Source: Oscillospiraceae bacterium (GTDB taxonomy: Bacteria > Bacillota > Clostridia > UMGS1840 > HGM11507). Taken from it: a DNA stretch of 64,000 nucleotides. The position numbers and the translations under genes were made by a program. Location of the stretch: positions 1-64,000 of the forward strand of contig SVKJ01000005.1 of the NCBI GenBank assembly GCA_015068525.1. The letters run 5' to 3'. Below are positions 33,318-41,989 of the stretch, in pieces (position 1 is the stretch's first letter; every line of letters begins with the position of its first letter). The notes below the pieces were generated by a model. That model did not search any database. It worked only from the letters and a program-made list of their open reading frames with translations, and had not been told where the DNA came from.

Positions 33318-35423
33318 TTATACTTTTTTTACAAGTTCAAAATTTACTTCCATAAGTTGAGGATTAGCATCTTTTACTTTTACTAAAACATTATCTCCGA
33401 TTGTATATTTTCTTCTGAATTTTTCTCCTGAAGCAACATAATTTTTTTCATCAAAAATATAATAGTCATCTCTTAAATCTTCGTATCTTATAAGTCCTTC
33501 GACAGTATTTTCAAGTTCAACAAATATACCGAAGTTAGTAACCGATGATATAACACCGATAAATTCTTCACCTATTTTACTCATCATATAAATTGCCTTC
33601 TTAATATCTTCGGTTTCCCTTTCAGCATTTTCTGCAATTCTTTCTCTTTCTGATGTGTGATAAGATGCTTTATCAATATACGAGATGTATTCTTCGGTTA
33701 TATCCTCGTCAAACTCATTATTTAATATCATTTTAAGAATTCTGTGAACTATTAAATCAGGATATCTTCTTATGGGTGACGTAAAATGACAATAAAACTT
33801 ACTTGCTAACCCAAAGTGACCTTTGTTTTCAATTGAATATTTTGCTTTCATTAAAGAACGGAGCATAATTGTCTGAATAATTTTTTCGTTCTTATCCCCT
33901 TTTATTTTATCCAGCAGTTCAAGTAATGTTTTAGGATGAATACCGTCATTTCCTCCTTTAAGAGTATATCCCATATTTTTTATAAAAATTTTAAACTTAT
34001 CCATTTTTTCAGGATCCGGTTCTTCGTGAATACGATATATTAAAGGTTTATTCTGCCAATATACGTATTCTGCAACGGTTTCATTAGCAAGGAGCATAAA
34101 TTCTTCAATAATATAATTTGATACAGATAAAGTATATTTCGTTATTTCAACAGGATTGTTGTTTTTATCATAAATTATTTTACATTCGGGAAAATCGAAG
34201 TCCAGACTTCCTCGTTTTTGCCTCTTCTTCCTTAAAATCATAGCAAGAGATTCCATGTTTAAAAGAAGTGAATTTAATTTTTTGTCACACTTTTTATTTT
34301 TTGTAAGAATTTCTGTTACTTCATTATATGTTAATCGGTATTTAGAATTTATAACAGACTCTTTAAAGTCATAATCAAGAATTTCTCCTTTTTTATTTAC
34401 GGTTATAAAAACAGACATAGTAAGTCTGTCAACTCCTGGATGAAGACTGCATATTCCGTTTGACAACTCTTTAGGAAGCATCGGGACCACCCTGTCTGCA
34501 AGATATACACTCGTTCCCCTTAAATATGCTTCTTTATCAATATTTGTGCCTTTATGAACATAATGGCTTACATCAGCGATGTGAACACCTAAAATATATT
34601 TATCTTCTATTTTAAAAAGTGAAATGGCATCATCTAAATCTTTTGCATCTTCACCGTCAATAGTTATAACAAGTTTATCTCTTAAATCGAGTCTGCCCGT
34701 TAAATCCTTTTCGGAAATAGTTTCACTAAAAGAATTTAATTCATTTAAAACTTTTTTAGGAAAAATATAAGGTAAATCATATTTTTTTATTACAGACAAA
34801 ACATCATTTCCATCTTCAAAAAAATTTCCTAAAACCTCAGTAATTTTACCTTCAGGTTTTTTGTCATAATTACCGTAACTTAATATTGAACATACAACTT
34901 TATCGCCATCTTTAGCAGTCAGCCAATTTTTCTTTGAAATAAAAATATCTTTATCAAATTTTTTATCATCAGCAATTACAAAACCAAAATTTTTATTTTT
35001 CTTAAAAGTTCCTACGACGGATATATTTTTTCTTTCAAGAACATCTGTTATAACTGCTTCGGCACGTTTATCGGCAGTTTTTTCTTTTACAATCTTAAAT
35101 TTTACTTTATCGCCGTTTAATGCATTTTTCTTTGACTCTTTTGCAACAAAAAAATCATACTCAAAATCGCTTGATGATATAAAACCAAACCCTTTATCAT
35201 GACCTATAAATTCTCCCTCATATAAGTCGGCATTGGTATTATATTTATATCTTTTCTTCTTGGTTAAAATTATTTTCTTTTCAGAAAGCAAAATACCAAG
35301 TAATGTTTCTAGTTCAGTTATATCTTCATCTTTTACATCAAGCATTATAACAAGTTCATTAAATGAAAAGGGTGTAATTTTATTTTCTTTTATAAAATTA
35401 TATAATTTTTCCTTACGTGTCAT
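33318..35423 (-). CDS. rnr: Ribonuclease R
   Basis: Processive 3'-5' exoribonuclease that degrades structured RNA. The 701-residue protein has an N-terminal winged-helix region (about 1-60) and two cold-shock domains (GHDKGFGFIS near 75, then KKNKNFGFVIAD near 140). The RNB catalytic domain has ITIDGEDAKDLDDAISL with the metal-binding Asp residues, and there is a C-terminal S1 domain (IGVISSVTNFGIFVELENTVEGLI). The Lys-rich tail of enterobacterial RNase R is absent. It pairs with secG, a common Firmicutes neighbourhood. Confidence 0.96.
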   Translation of the reverse strand: MTRKEKLYNFIKENKITPFSFNELVIMLDVKDEDITELETLLGILLSEKKIILTKKKRYKYNTNADLYEGEFIGHDKGFGFISSSDFEYDFFVAKESKKNALNGDKVKFKIVKEKTADKRAEAVITDVLERKNISVVGTFKKNKNFGFVIADDKKFDKDIFISKKNWLTAKDGDKVVCSILSYGNYDKKPEGKITEVLGNFFEDGNDVLSVIKKYDLPYIFPKKVLNELNSFSETISEKDLTGRLDLRDKLVITIDGEDAKDLDDAISLFKIEDKYILGVHIADVSHYVHKGTNIDKEAYLRGTSVYLADRVVPMLPKELSNGICSLHPGVDRLTMSVFITVNKKGEILDYDFKESVINSKYRLTYNEVTEILTKNKKCDKKLNSLLLNMESLAMILRKKRQKRGSLDFDFPECKIIYDKNNNPVEITKYTLSVSNYIIEEFMLLANETVAEYVYWQNKPLIYRIHEEPDPEKMDKFKIFIKNMGYTLKGGNDGIHPKTLLELLDKIKGDKNEKIIQTIMLRSLMKAKYSIENKGHFGLASKFYCHFTSPIRRYPDLIVHRILKMILNNEFDEDITEEYISYIDKASYHTSERERIAENAERETEDIKKAIYMMSKIGEEFIGVISSVTNFGIFVELENTVEGLIRYEDLRDDYYIFDEKNYVASGEKFRRKYTIGDNVLVKVKDANPQLMEVNFELVKKV

Positions 35424-35441
35424 TTTTTCTCCTTATAAATT

Positions 35442-35466
35442 AAAAATCTCGCCCAGCAGGACGAGA
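35442..35466 (-). terminator. Intrinsic terminator between secG and rnr
   Basis: On the minus strand an 8-bp stem (TCTCGTCC / GGGCGAGA, arms 35459-35466 and 35447-35454, one G-U pair) with a TGCT loop is followed by five T (35442-35446). It lies 21 bases after the secG stop and about 20 bases before the rnr start. It should therefore reduce or condition read-through into rnr. Confidence 0.8.
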
Positions 35467-35487
35467 CTTAATATTATGACATATAAA

Positions 35488-35733
35488 TTAATATTTAGAT
35501 ACAAAAGTAAGCACTAAAGATAAAACAACAAATAATACTGCTGAAATCTTAGTAATTGTTCTAAGTATGCCATTTAAAGTTCTGCCTTTACCTTTGCCGA
35601 AAAATGTTTCAGCACCTCCTGCAATACTGCCGGATAAACCATAAGAATTGCCTTCCTGCAATAATACAGTTACTATAAGTACTAAACAAACTAATATTTG
35701 AACTACATATAAAACAGTTTTTAATGTTTCCAT
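35488..35733 (-). CDS. secG: Preprotein translocase subunit SecG
   Basis: Small membrane subunit of the SecYEG channel. The 81-residue protein has two membrane segments (residues about 5-23 and 58-78) joined by the conserved loop LLQEGNSYGLSGSIAGGAETFFGKGKGR (seen here as GNSYGLSGSIAGGAETFFG). Length and layout match SecG. A GGAGGG site precedes the ATG. Confidence 0.95.
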   Translation of the reverse strand: METLKTVLYVVQILVCLVLIVTVLLQEGNSYGLSGSIAGGAETFFGKGKGRTLNGILRTITKISAVLFVVLSLVLTFVSKY

Positions 35734-35767
35734 TATATTCCCTCCATAATTTTTTTCAACTTAGATC

Positions 35768-35796
35768 ATTTTACCACATATTTTTTAAAATTACAA
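35768..35796 (-). promoter_or_regulatory. Promoter of secG-rnr
   Basis: On the minus strand TTGTAA (35791-35796) and TAAAAT (35768-35773) have 17-base spacing. They lie in the 90-base gap between comF and secG. Confidence 0.6.
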
Positions 35797-35823
35797 GTAA
35801 TTTTTTAAAAATTTATAAAAACC

Positions 35824-36525
35824 TCATTTAACTATACATAGTGTAGATGAAATAACAGATTTTGCACCACTTAATTTTAACATTTTTGCACACTCATTAA
35901 CTGTTGCTCCTGTTGTCATAACATCATCTAAAAGAAGAATTTTCTTTCCACTTATAGTTTGTTTATAACTATTGTTAATTCCAAAAACTCCTCTTACATT
36001 TTTATATCTTAATTTTCCTGATGTCAGACTTTGTTTATCATTTTCTCTGGTTTTATAAATGCAGTTTTTAAGCATTTTAATATTTAAAAGTTTAGACATA
36101 TCTTTGGATATAAGTTCCATTTGATTATATCCTCTTTTATAAAAAGTCTTCTTATTTACCGGAGGGTATACTATGTAATCAATGTCAGAAATTTTATCTT
36201 TAATATTTTCATACATCAGTTTGGCAAATGGTTTATAGTACCACATTTTCCCGGCAAACTTAAACTTTTTTAGTGCTTCTTCAATGTTTCCGGAATAAGT
36301 AAAAGCGGGATAATTTACATCAATATATGTTTTATGTGTTCTGCATGATAAACATATTTTATGTTCGCCATAAATTTCTCTTCCGCAAATAAGACAAACT
36401 TTATCTTCTGTAAACGGAAGCTTGTAGTAACATTTTTTACAATAGTATTTATTGTTATTATCTAAAGGTTCATTGCAAAACATACATTTTTTTGGATAAA
36501 AAATATTTAAAATAAAATTCAGCAA
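35824..36525 (-). CDS. ComF-family phosphoribosyltransferase-like protein
   Basis: A 233-residue ComF-type protein. The N-terminal zinc ribbon has paired cysteines (CMFC, CKKC, CLIC, CLSC within residues 14-61), and the C-terminal type I phosphoribosyltransferase fold has the PRPP-loop VLLLDDVMTTGATVNE-like stretch (about 197-212). In naturally competent bacteria ComFC acts in uptake of single-stranded DNA. comEC also occurs in this window. It follows recD2 by 16 bases. Confidence 0.88.
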   Translation of the reverse strand: MLNFILNIFYPKKCMFCNEPLDNNNKYYCKKCYYKLPFTEDKVCLICGREIYGEHKICLSCRTHKTYIDVNYPAFTYSGNIEEALKKFKFAGKMWYYKPFAKLMYENIKDKISDIDYIVYPPVNKKTFYKRGYNQMELISKDMSKLLNIKMLKNCIYKTRENDKQSLTSGKLRYKNVRGVFGINNSYKQTISGKKILLLDDVMTTGATVNECAKMLKLSGAKSVISSTLCIVK

Positions 36526-36541
36526 ATTATATCACTCATTT

Positions 36542-38752
36542 TTAAAATATTTTGTTATTTATCAATTTATCTTTAAGGGATGTAAATCTTTTGGTTTCAG
36601 TTTCATTATCAACCATATTTTTAACAACATCATTGCTCCCAACAATAACCACAAGACTTTTTGCCCTTGTTATAGCAGTGTAAAGAAGATTTCTGTACAT
36701 CAAAGTTTTAGGTCCGTAATATGAAGGAATTATAACTGCATCAAATTCACATCCTTGACTTTTATGTACAGTTATAGCATATGCAAGGTCCAAATCTTCA
36801 AGACGGGAAAATTCATATTCTGCAATTTTTCCGTCATAAAACTCTATGGTAATATATTTTTCTTTATTGTCTATACTTTTTATTACACCTGTATCGCCAT
36901 TAAAAACGCCAATTCCCTTTTCACCATTTGAAGTTTCCCAGTCTATATCATAATTATTTCTTGTCTGAATAACTTTATCACCTTCACGAAAAGTATATAA
37001 ACCCCAATGCTTTTCTTTTTTATATCTACTTGGAGGATTAACTTCGTTTTGTATAATATTATTTAAAGAAATGGTTCCTAAGCCTGTTTTTTTCATAGGA
37101 GATAAAATCTGAATTGAAAGGTCAGATTTGTTTTCGAAAAAAGCAGGTAATCTTTCTTTATAAAGAGAGATTATTTCATTAAGAATTTCTTCAGTTCCAA
37201 GTTTTTTTATCATAAAATAATCAGAATGTACGCCCGAACTTTTCGGATATTCACCTTTTAAAATTCCATGTGCATTATTTACAATCATACTTTCTTTTTC
37301 CTGCCTGTATATCTCATCAAGATATATACAAGAAAACTTTTCGGAATTTATTATATCTTTTAAAACGTTTCCTGCGCCAACCGAAGGTAATTGGTTAACA
37401 TCTCCGACAAGAACTAATTTCGTGCCTGTTTTTACTGCTTTTAAAAGTGAGTTGAATAATAGCACATCAACCATACTCATTTCATCAACAATAATCATAT
37501 CGCAAAAAATAGGATTTTTGTCATTTTTTGAAAAATTGTCATGGGATAAGCCACCGCCAAAATTAACTTCTAAAAGCCTATGAATAGTTTTTGCTTCTTT
37601 TTTGCAAACTTCTGCCATTCTTTTTGCTGCTCTTCCGGTAGGAGCAGTTAATATTACTTTTTTCCCCATTTTCTCCATAACTGAGATTATAGAATTTATA
37701 ACAGTTGTTTTTCCTGTTCCAGGTCCTCCTGTTATAACAGTAATTTTATTAGTAAGAACTTCTTTAATCGCTTCTTTTTGTTTGTCATTTAGAATAATAT
37801 TGTTTAGTGAAAAAATATCGTTATACACATTGTTGTAAAATAGATTTTTTCCACTATTTACATTCATAAACAGCAGTTTAGTTGCGATTTCATTTTCTGC
37901 ACTGTAATATAAAGGTAAAAAATATATTTCTTCGTCTTTAATCTCTTTTATAATCTCGTTTTCATCAACAAGTGTTATAAGAGCGTTCTGAATTTCCGTT
38001 TCTGATACATTTAACTGATTTGTTCCGTAAGAAAGAATTAACTCTTCATTTAAATATGTATGCCCATTTAACGCACCCTTATGGAAAATATACTTTATTC
38101 CTGCTTTTATTCTTTTTATGTTATTATTGCTAAATCCCATATTCTTAGCAATACTGTCAGCTGTGACAAAAGAAATCCCATCAATTTTTTCACAAAGAAT
38201 ATATGGATTTTCTTCTATTCTGTTAACTGAACCATTTCCAAGCGCTTTGCTTATTTTCATAGCAAGATTTATAGAAATATTATATTTTTGTAGAAACATT
38301 ACAATATCTGTAACATTTTTCTTTTCTTTATAAGACTCTCCGATTTGCAATGCTTTTTCGTAAGAGATGCCTTTTATTTCAGAAAGAAGTGCAGGATTTG
38401 ATTCTATAATATCAAGTGTGTTTTCCTCAAATTTATCAACAATTTTTTTGGCAGTAGCAGTTCTTATACCTCTTATTATTCCTGAAGATAAGAAAGCATA
38501 AATAGAACTTTTTGTTTTAGGAATACTTCTTTCATAATATTCAACTTTTAGTTGTTCGCCATAATCAGTATGGTTAGTAAAATAACCGTATATTTTAAGA
38601 CTTTCGCCTTCGTAAATATACGGCATTATACCAACTATTGTAACAGTTTCATCTATGGTTAAAAAAGATGCAACTGTATATCCGTTTTCTTCATTGGTAT
38701 ATATGATTTCATCAACAATACCTTCAAATTCTTCTAATTTTCTGTCATTCAA
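36542..38752 (-). CDS. recD2: RecD2-type 5'-3' DNA helicase
   Basis: Superfamily 1B helicase of organisms lacking RecBC, involved in repair and replication fork maintenance. The 736-residue protein has the long RecD2 N-terminal region with helix-hairpin-helix elements (GIIRGIRTATAKKIVDKF, then LSEIKGISYEKALQI) and Walker A TGGPGTGKTTV at about residue 345. DEMSMVDVLL is motif II, GDVNQLPSVGAGNVL motif III, and AITVHKSQGCEFDAV the late SH3/motif V-VI region. It begins 11 bases after the ABC exporter stop, so it may be read from the cassette promoter. Confidence 0.94.
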   Translation of the reverse strand: MNDRKLEEFEGIVDEIIYTNEENGYTVASFLTIDETVTIVGIMPYIYEGESLKIYGYFTNHTDYGEQLKVEYYERSIPKTKSSIYAFLSSGIIRGIRTATAKKIVDKFEENTLDIIESNPALLSEIKGISYEKALQIGESYKEKKNVTDIVMFLQKYNISINLAMKISKALGNGSVNRIEENPYILCEKIDGISFVTADSIAKNMGFSNNNIKRIKAGIKYIFHKGALNGHTYLNEELILSYGTNQLNVSETEIQNALITLVDENEIIKEIKDEEIYFLPLYYSAENEIATKLLFMNVNSGKNLFYNNVYNDIFSLNNIILNDKQKEAIKEVLTNKITVITGGPGTGKTTVINSIISVMEKMGKKVILTAPTGRAAKRMAEVCKKEAKTIHRLLEVNFGGGLSHDNFSKNDKNPIFCDMIIVDEMSMVDVLLFNSLLKAVKTGTKLVLVGDVNQLPSVGAGNVLKDIINSEKFSCIYLDEIYRQEKESMIVNNAHGILKGEYPKSSGVHSDYFMIKKLGTEEILNEIISLYKERLPAFFENKSDLSIQILSPMKKTGLGTISLNNIIQNEVNPPSRYKKEKHWGLYTFREGDKVIQTRNNYDIDWETSNGEKGIGVFNGDTGVIKSIDNKEKYITIEFYDGKIAEYEFSRLEDLDLAYAITVHKSQGCEFDAVIIPSYYGPKTLMYRNLLYTAITRAKSLVVIVGSNDVVKNMVDNETETKRFTSLKDKLINNKIF

Positions 38753-38763
38753 AATATCACCTG

Positions 38764-40404
38764 TTAAAATTCAATTGTTTTATCGCAAATATCAAATGCA
38801 GCCTGTTTATGCGAAACAATTAAACAAGTTCTTGTTTTAATATTTTTAATACTTTCCAAAAATTCTTTTTCAGTTTGTTCATCAAGTGCAGACGTAGATT
38901 CGTCTAAAAGTAATAACGGAGAATCACAAATAAGCGCACGTGCAATTGCAACTCTTTGAATTTGTCCTTCGGAAAGTCCTACACCTTTTTCACCTATAAT
39001 AGTTGAAAGACCATCAGGAAGTTCTTTGATAAAATCATAAATACGTGCAATTTTACATGCTTCAAATATTAAATCATCCGATACATCTTTTTTGAAAAAT
39101 TTAATATTATCTCTTATAGACCCTGATAAAATCATATTCCCTTGCGGTACATAAGAAAATAACCCTCTGGTTTTTTCATCAATTTTTATTTTTTTGTTGT
39201 TATTTAATTCAATGTAAATTTCACCGCTATCAGGTTTAATTACACCTAAAAGTAATTTTAATAAGGTGCTTTTACCTATTCCTGAAATACCTCTTATAGC
39301 GATAAAATCTCCTTTTAATATTGTATACGAGAAATTGTTCACAACAACATTCCTGTCGTCATATTTAAAGGAAACATCTGAAAATACAATGCTTTTCATA
39401 TCTGAATAAATATCAGATAAGTATTGGTCGTCATACCCTTCCATATCTTCCTTTAAATTTTCAATTTCAATTATTCTTTCAGTTGATGCTATAGCATGAT
39501 AGAACTGAGGAATAATTGATGAAATTCCTCTAAATGGTGTTTGAACTTGCGACACAAGTTGAAGCATCGCAGTTAAAGTACCAACTGTTATATAACCGAA
39601 AGATAATTTGTATGCACCCCATCCCAGTGCAAGATAATATCCGAAAGTAAATGCAATATACACTAAAATATTTGCAATTATACTTATAGTATTTCTCTTT
39701 ATTTTGAAATTAAAGTTTATCTTTTGTAAGTTATAAGTTTCGTTTGCAATTGCCTCTTCGTTTTTAAATGCTTTTATAACAAGAATATTCGAAAGTGCTT
39801 CCTGTATGTACGATTTAACTTTGCCGTCAGATTCCTGGCATTTTTTGTGAAGTGATTTCATTTTCCTGCTGTATATCTGAGTAACTAAAATAAATACAGG
39901 CCCAAAAATTAAATATATTAAAGCAAATGAAGGATCTAACCAGAATAACATTGAAAAAGCACCGATAAGTTTTGTGATAAGTGAAACCACAACAGGCACA
40001 ATAGATGTAAAAGCAGTGGTAACAACAACAACATCACCGGTTAATCTGTTTAAAAGTTCTCCCGTATGATATTTATATATATCCGAAATATCTTTTTTTA
40101 AAAGTCTGTTAAAAACACTTGTTTTAATAGACATTTCCATTTTACCGCTTAACTTTATATTTAAACGGCTATACACAACTTGCAAAATTAATTCAAGTAT
40201 AATAAAAAATGCAAGAAGTATTATTTTGTCCCAAAACGCTCCATGATATGCTCCGGTTGCTATATCAACTATTTGCTTTCCCAAATATGTCAAAGCAACA
40301 AGACACAATGACATAAATGCGCTTATAACAGTAAGCAAAATTAAATATGGTAGTGTTTTTTTGGAATTAGAATATATCCATTTTAAAGAAGATAAACTTT
40401 TCAC
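38764..40404 (-). CDS. ABC exporter, fused membrane and ATPase domains
   Basis: A 546-residue half-transporter. Residues about 15-305 hold six membrane segments of the type I exporter fold. Residues about 338-546 form the ATPase with Walker A RGISGIGKST (K379), signature LSEGQIQRVAIARAL (canonical LSGGQ altered at the third residue), Walker B LLLLDESTSALDEQ and H-loop SHKQAA. The protein stops just after the H-loop. It has no N-terminal C39 peptidase. It is the last gene of the HprK-like/PqqD/S26 cassette, overlapping the peptidase gene by four bases, so a peptide or peptide-derived substrate is inferred. Confidence 0.85.
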   Translation of the reverse strand: MKSLSSLKWIYSNSKKTLPYLILLTVISAFMSLCLVALTYLGKQIVDIATGAYHGAFWDKIILLAFFIILELILQVVYSRLNIKLSGKMEMSIKTSVFNRLLKKDISDIYKYHTGELLNRLTGDVVVVTTAFTSIVPVVVSLITKLIGAFSMLFWLDPSFALIYLIFGPVFILVTQIYSRKMKSLHKKCQESDGKVKSYIQEALSNILVIKAFKNEEAIANETYNLQKINFNFKIKRNTISIIANILVYIAFTFGYYLALGWGAYKLSFGYITVGTLTAMLQLVSQVQTPFRGISSIIPQFYHAIASTERIIEIENLKEDMEGYDDQYLSDIYSDMKSIVFSDVSFKYDDRNVVVNNFSYTILKGDFIAIRGISGIGKSTLLKLLLGVIKPDSGEIYIELNNNKKIKIDEKTRGLFSYVPQGNMILSGSIRDNIKFFKKDVSDDLIFEACKIARIYDFIKELPDGLSTIIGEKGVGLSEGQIQRVAIARALICDSPLLLLDESTSALDEQTEKEFLESIKNIKTRTCLIVSHKQAAFDICDKTIEF

Positions 40405-40859
40405 TTTTTAATTATCCTCCAAATTTTTAGTGCAAATATAAGTAATGGTTTTCTGATTTTAAGACTTAAAACCCAAAATCTTGCATAAAACATACTTAAA
40501 AAAGAATTAAAATCATAAACCTTCCCTTTTCGCGTAAATGAAACTACCTTTCCAATTACCTGATTCGGATATATAGGATATTCAATCAGAGTCTGGTTAT
40601 CTCCACATAAATAAAATTCATTATTTTTTACTTTCACAATTCTATGTAAAACAAGATCTCCGTTGTTTCTTACATACAGTATAATATCATATTTTTTATA
40701 TTCATTAAATTTTTTTACAGTAACAGAATCTCTTAAATGAGAAAACAAAGGGAACATACTGTTCCCTGTTACTGTAAGATTAACCTGTTTATCTTTATTT
40801 ATCATTTCTTGAATAAACGGAGTTAATTCTTTTGTTGTTTTAAAAATTCTATTATTCAC
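40401..40859 (-). CDS. S24/S26-type signal-peptidase-like serine protease
   Basis: A 152-residue protein with the type I signal peptidase fold. The nucleophile Ser34 lies in VTGNSMFPLF. The usual Lys general base is replaced by His72 in GDLVLHRIVK, and a GDN motif follows at about 86-88. The Ser-His-Asp set is that of ER/SipW-type peptidases. The only strongly hydrophobic stretch is C-terminal (about 125-148), unlike ordinary Lep with an N-terminal anchor. It overlaps the PqqD-like gene by eight bases and the exporter by four. Leader removal from a cassette substrate is a reasonable inference. Confidence 0.8.
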   Translation of the reverse strand: MNNRIFKTTKELTPFIQEMINKDKQVNLTVTGNSMFPLFSHLRDSVTVKKFNEYKKYDIILYVRNNGDLVLHRIVKVKNNEFYLCGDNQTLIEYPIYPNQVIGKVVSFTRKGKVYDFNSFLSMFYARFWVLSLKIRKPLLIFALKIWRIIKK

Positions 40860-41118
40860 AGATTGCTCCTATTGTTTTTAATTTTTCAACAAACTCATCA
40901 ATATCAGCGCTGACAACTTCTCTTTCAACGTCATATTCTTTTAAGAAATCTTCTATTAATTCATCTTTTGTAATATCATTTTGAAGTTTATTCCACATGA
41001 AATTTCCTGTTTCATTAAGTGTTATCATACCGTTTAAATCAACAGTTTCGGTTCCTGTAGGGATGACAATATAACTTCCGCCTATTTCACTTAAAATAAA
41101 TGAATCTTTAATTTTCAT
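40852..41118 (-). CDS. PqqD-like protein (RiPP recognition element fold)
   Basis: An 88-residue PqqD-family protein with the typical beta-strand start (SFILSEIGGSYIVIP), the LNETGNFMWNKLQ helix and a winged-helix C-terminal part with EFVEKLKTIGAI. PqqD-type domains bind leader peptides of ribosomally made, modified peptides and present them to enzymes. The gene lies between an HPr-kinase-like gene and a signal-peptidase-like gene. No radical-SAM partner is present. Confidence 0.85.
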   Translation of the reverse strand: MKIKDSFILSEIGGSYIVIPTGTETVDLNGMITLNETGNFMWNKLQNDITKDELIEDFLKEYDVEREVVSADIDEFVEKLKTIGAICE

Positions 41119-41137
41119 TTTGTTCTCCTTTTATCTA

Positions 41138-41989
41138 TCACAAATTTAATTCTTTTTTAACTACCTTAGGGGCTTCTTCTGATATGGTACATCTTAATCT
41201 ATATATCGGAACATCCTCTACTAATTTTGAAATATTAGACATAACTTTTTGTGCCAGTTCTTTATATGCTGGTAAAAAAGTCTGCTTTATAATTCTTAAT
41301 ACTGAGTCAGGAGCATATATTCTCTCAATCTCGTTAACCTTTCCTCTTTCTAAAAACACCAACGCTTTTAGAGGAACAGATACATTAGCGTTAATTTCAC
41401 TTTTACCACTCCACGGACATCCGAATAAATGCCATACATCATCAACTTTTTTAATTACAGGCATATCATCATTAACAATTGTTACATCATCAAAAACTTT
41501 TTGCCAAAGTCTTGTATGTGTTGACTTGCCTGTACCTGAATCAGCAGAAAACATTACACCGTTATTTTTATATGATAACGAGGAAGAATGAAGAGACATT
41601 CCGTAAGAATTAAGCATTATATATTTGATAACAAAGCCTATCATATTAAATTGCCTTATATTTAGTGATGCACCGCCTAAATCTTCTACATCCATAAGTT
41701 CACATTTAATATTTGCCCACTCTTTATCCGAACTGATTATTGCAGAACATTCATTTTCTTTTAACAAATCATACTGATAATACGTATCTTCTGTTTCTCC
41801 GTATATTCTAAAATTATCTTTTTTTACAATATCACATAACGGAACAGGAATAGATTTTTTTTCTTCGCATAATATTTTCACACTGCATAAAGCATCATCA
41901 GGAATAGTATAATTCCTTACTCTATATTTAAAGTAATCATAAATCGTTCCCTGAACATCAATATTGATGCCACCAATACTAATCTTCAT
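41138..41989 (-). CDS. HPr kinase-like P-loop protein
   Basis: A 283-residue protein. The ATG at 41989, with GGAG nine bases upstream, is preferred to a TTG eight codons earlier. The C-terminal half resembles the HprK catalytic fold: P-loop SADSGTGKSTH (about 148-158), NDDMPV (173-178) and GCPWSGKSE (190-198). True HPr kinase/phosphorylase is longer and has a distinct N-terminal domain, so this is a paralogue. HprK-like kinases linked to lasso peptides phosphorylate the precursor. That role is inferred here from its PqqD, protease and exporter neighbours. It overlaps the upstream membrane protein gene by 11 bases. Confidence 0.8.
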   Translation of the reverse strand: MKISIGGINIDVQGTIYDYFKYRVRNYTIPDDALCSVKILCEEKKSIPVPLCDIVKKDNFRIYGETEDTYYQYDLLKENECSAIISSDKEWANIKCELMDVEDLGGASLNIRQFNMIGFVIKYIMLNSYGMSLHSSSLSYKNNGVMFSADSGTGKSTHTRLWQKVFDDVTIVNDDMPVIKKVDDVWHLFGCPWSGKSEINANVSVPLKALVFLERGKVNEIERIYAPDSVLRIIKQTFLPAYKELAQKVMSNISKLVEDVPIYRLRCTISEEAPKVVKKELNL

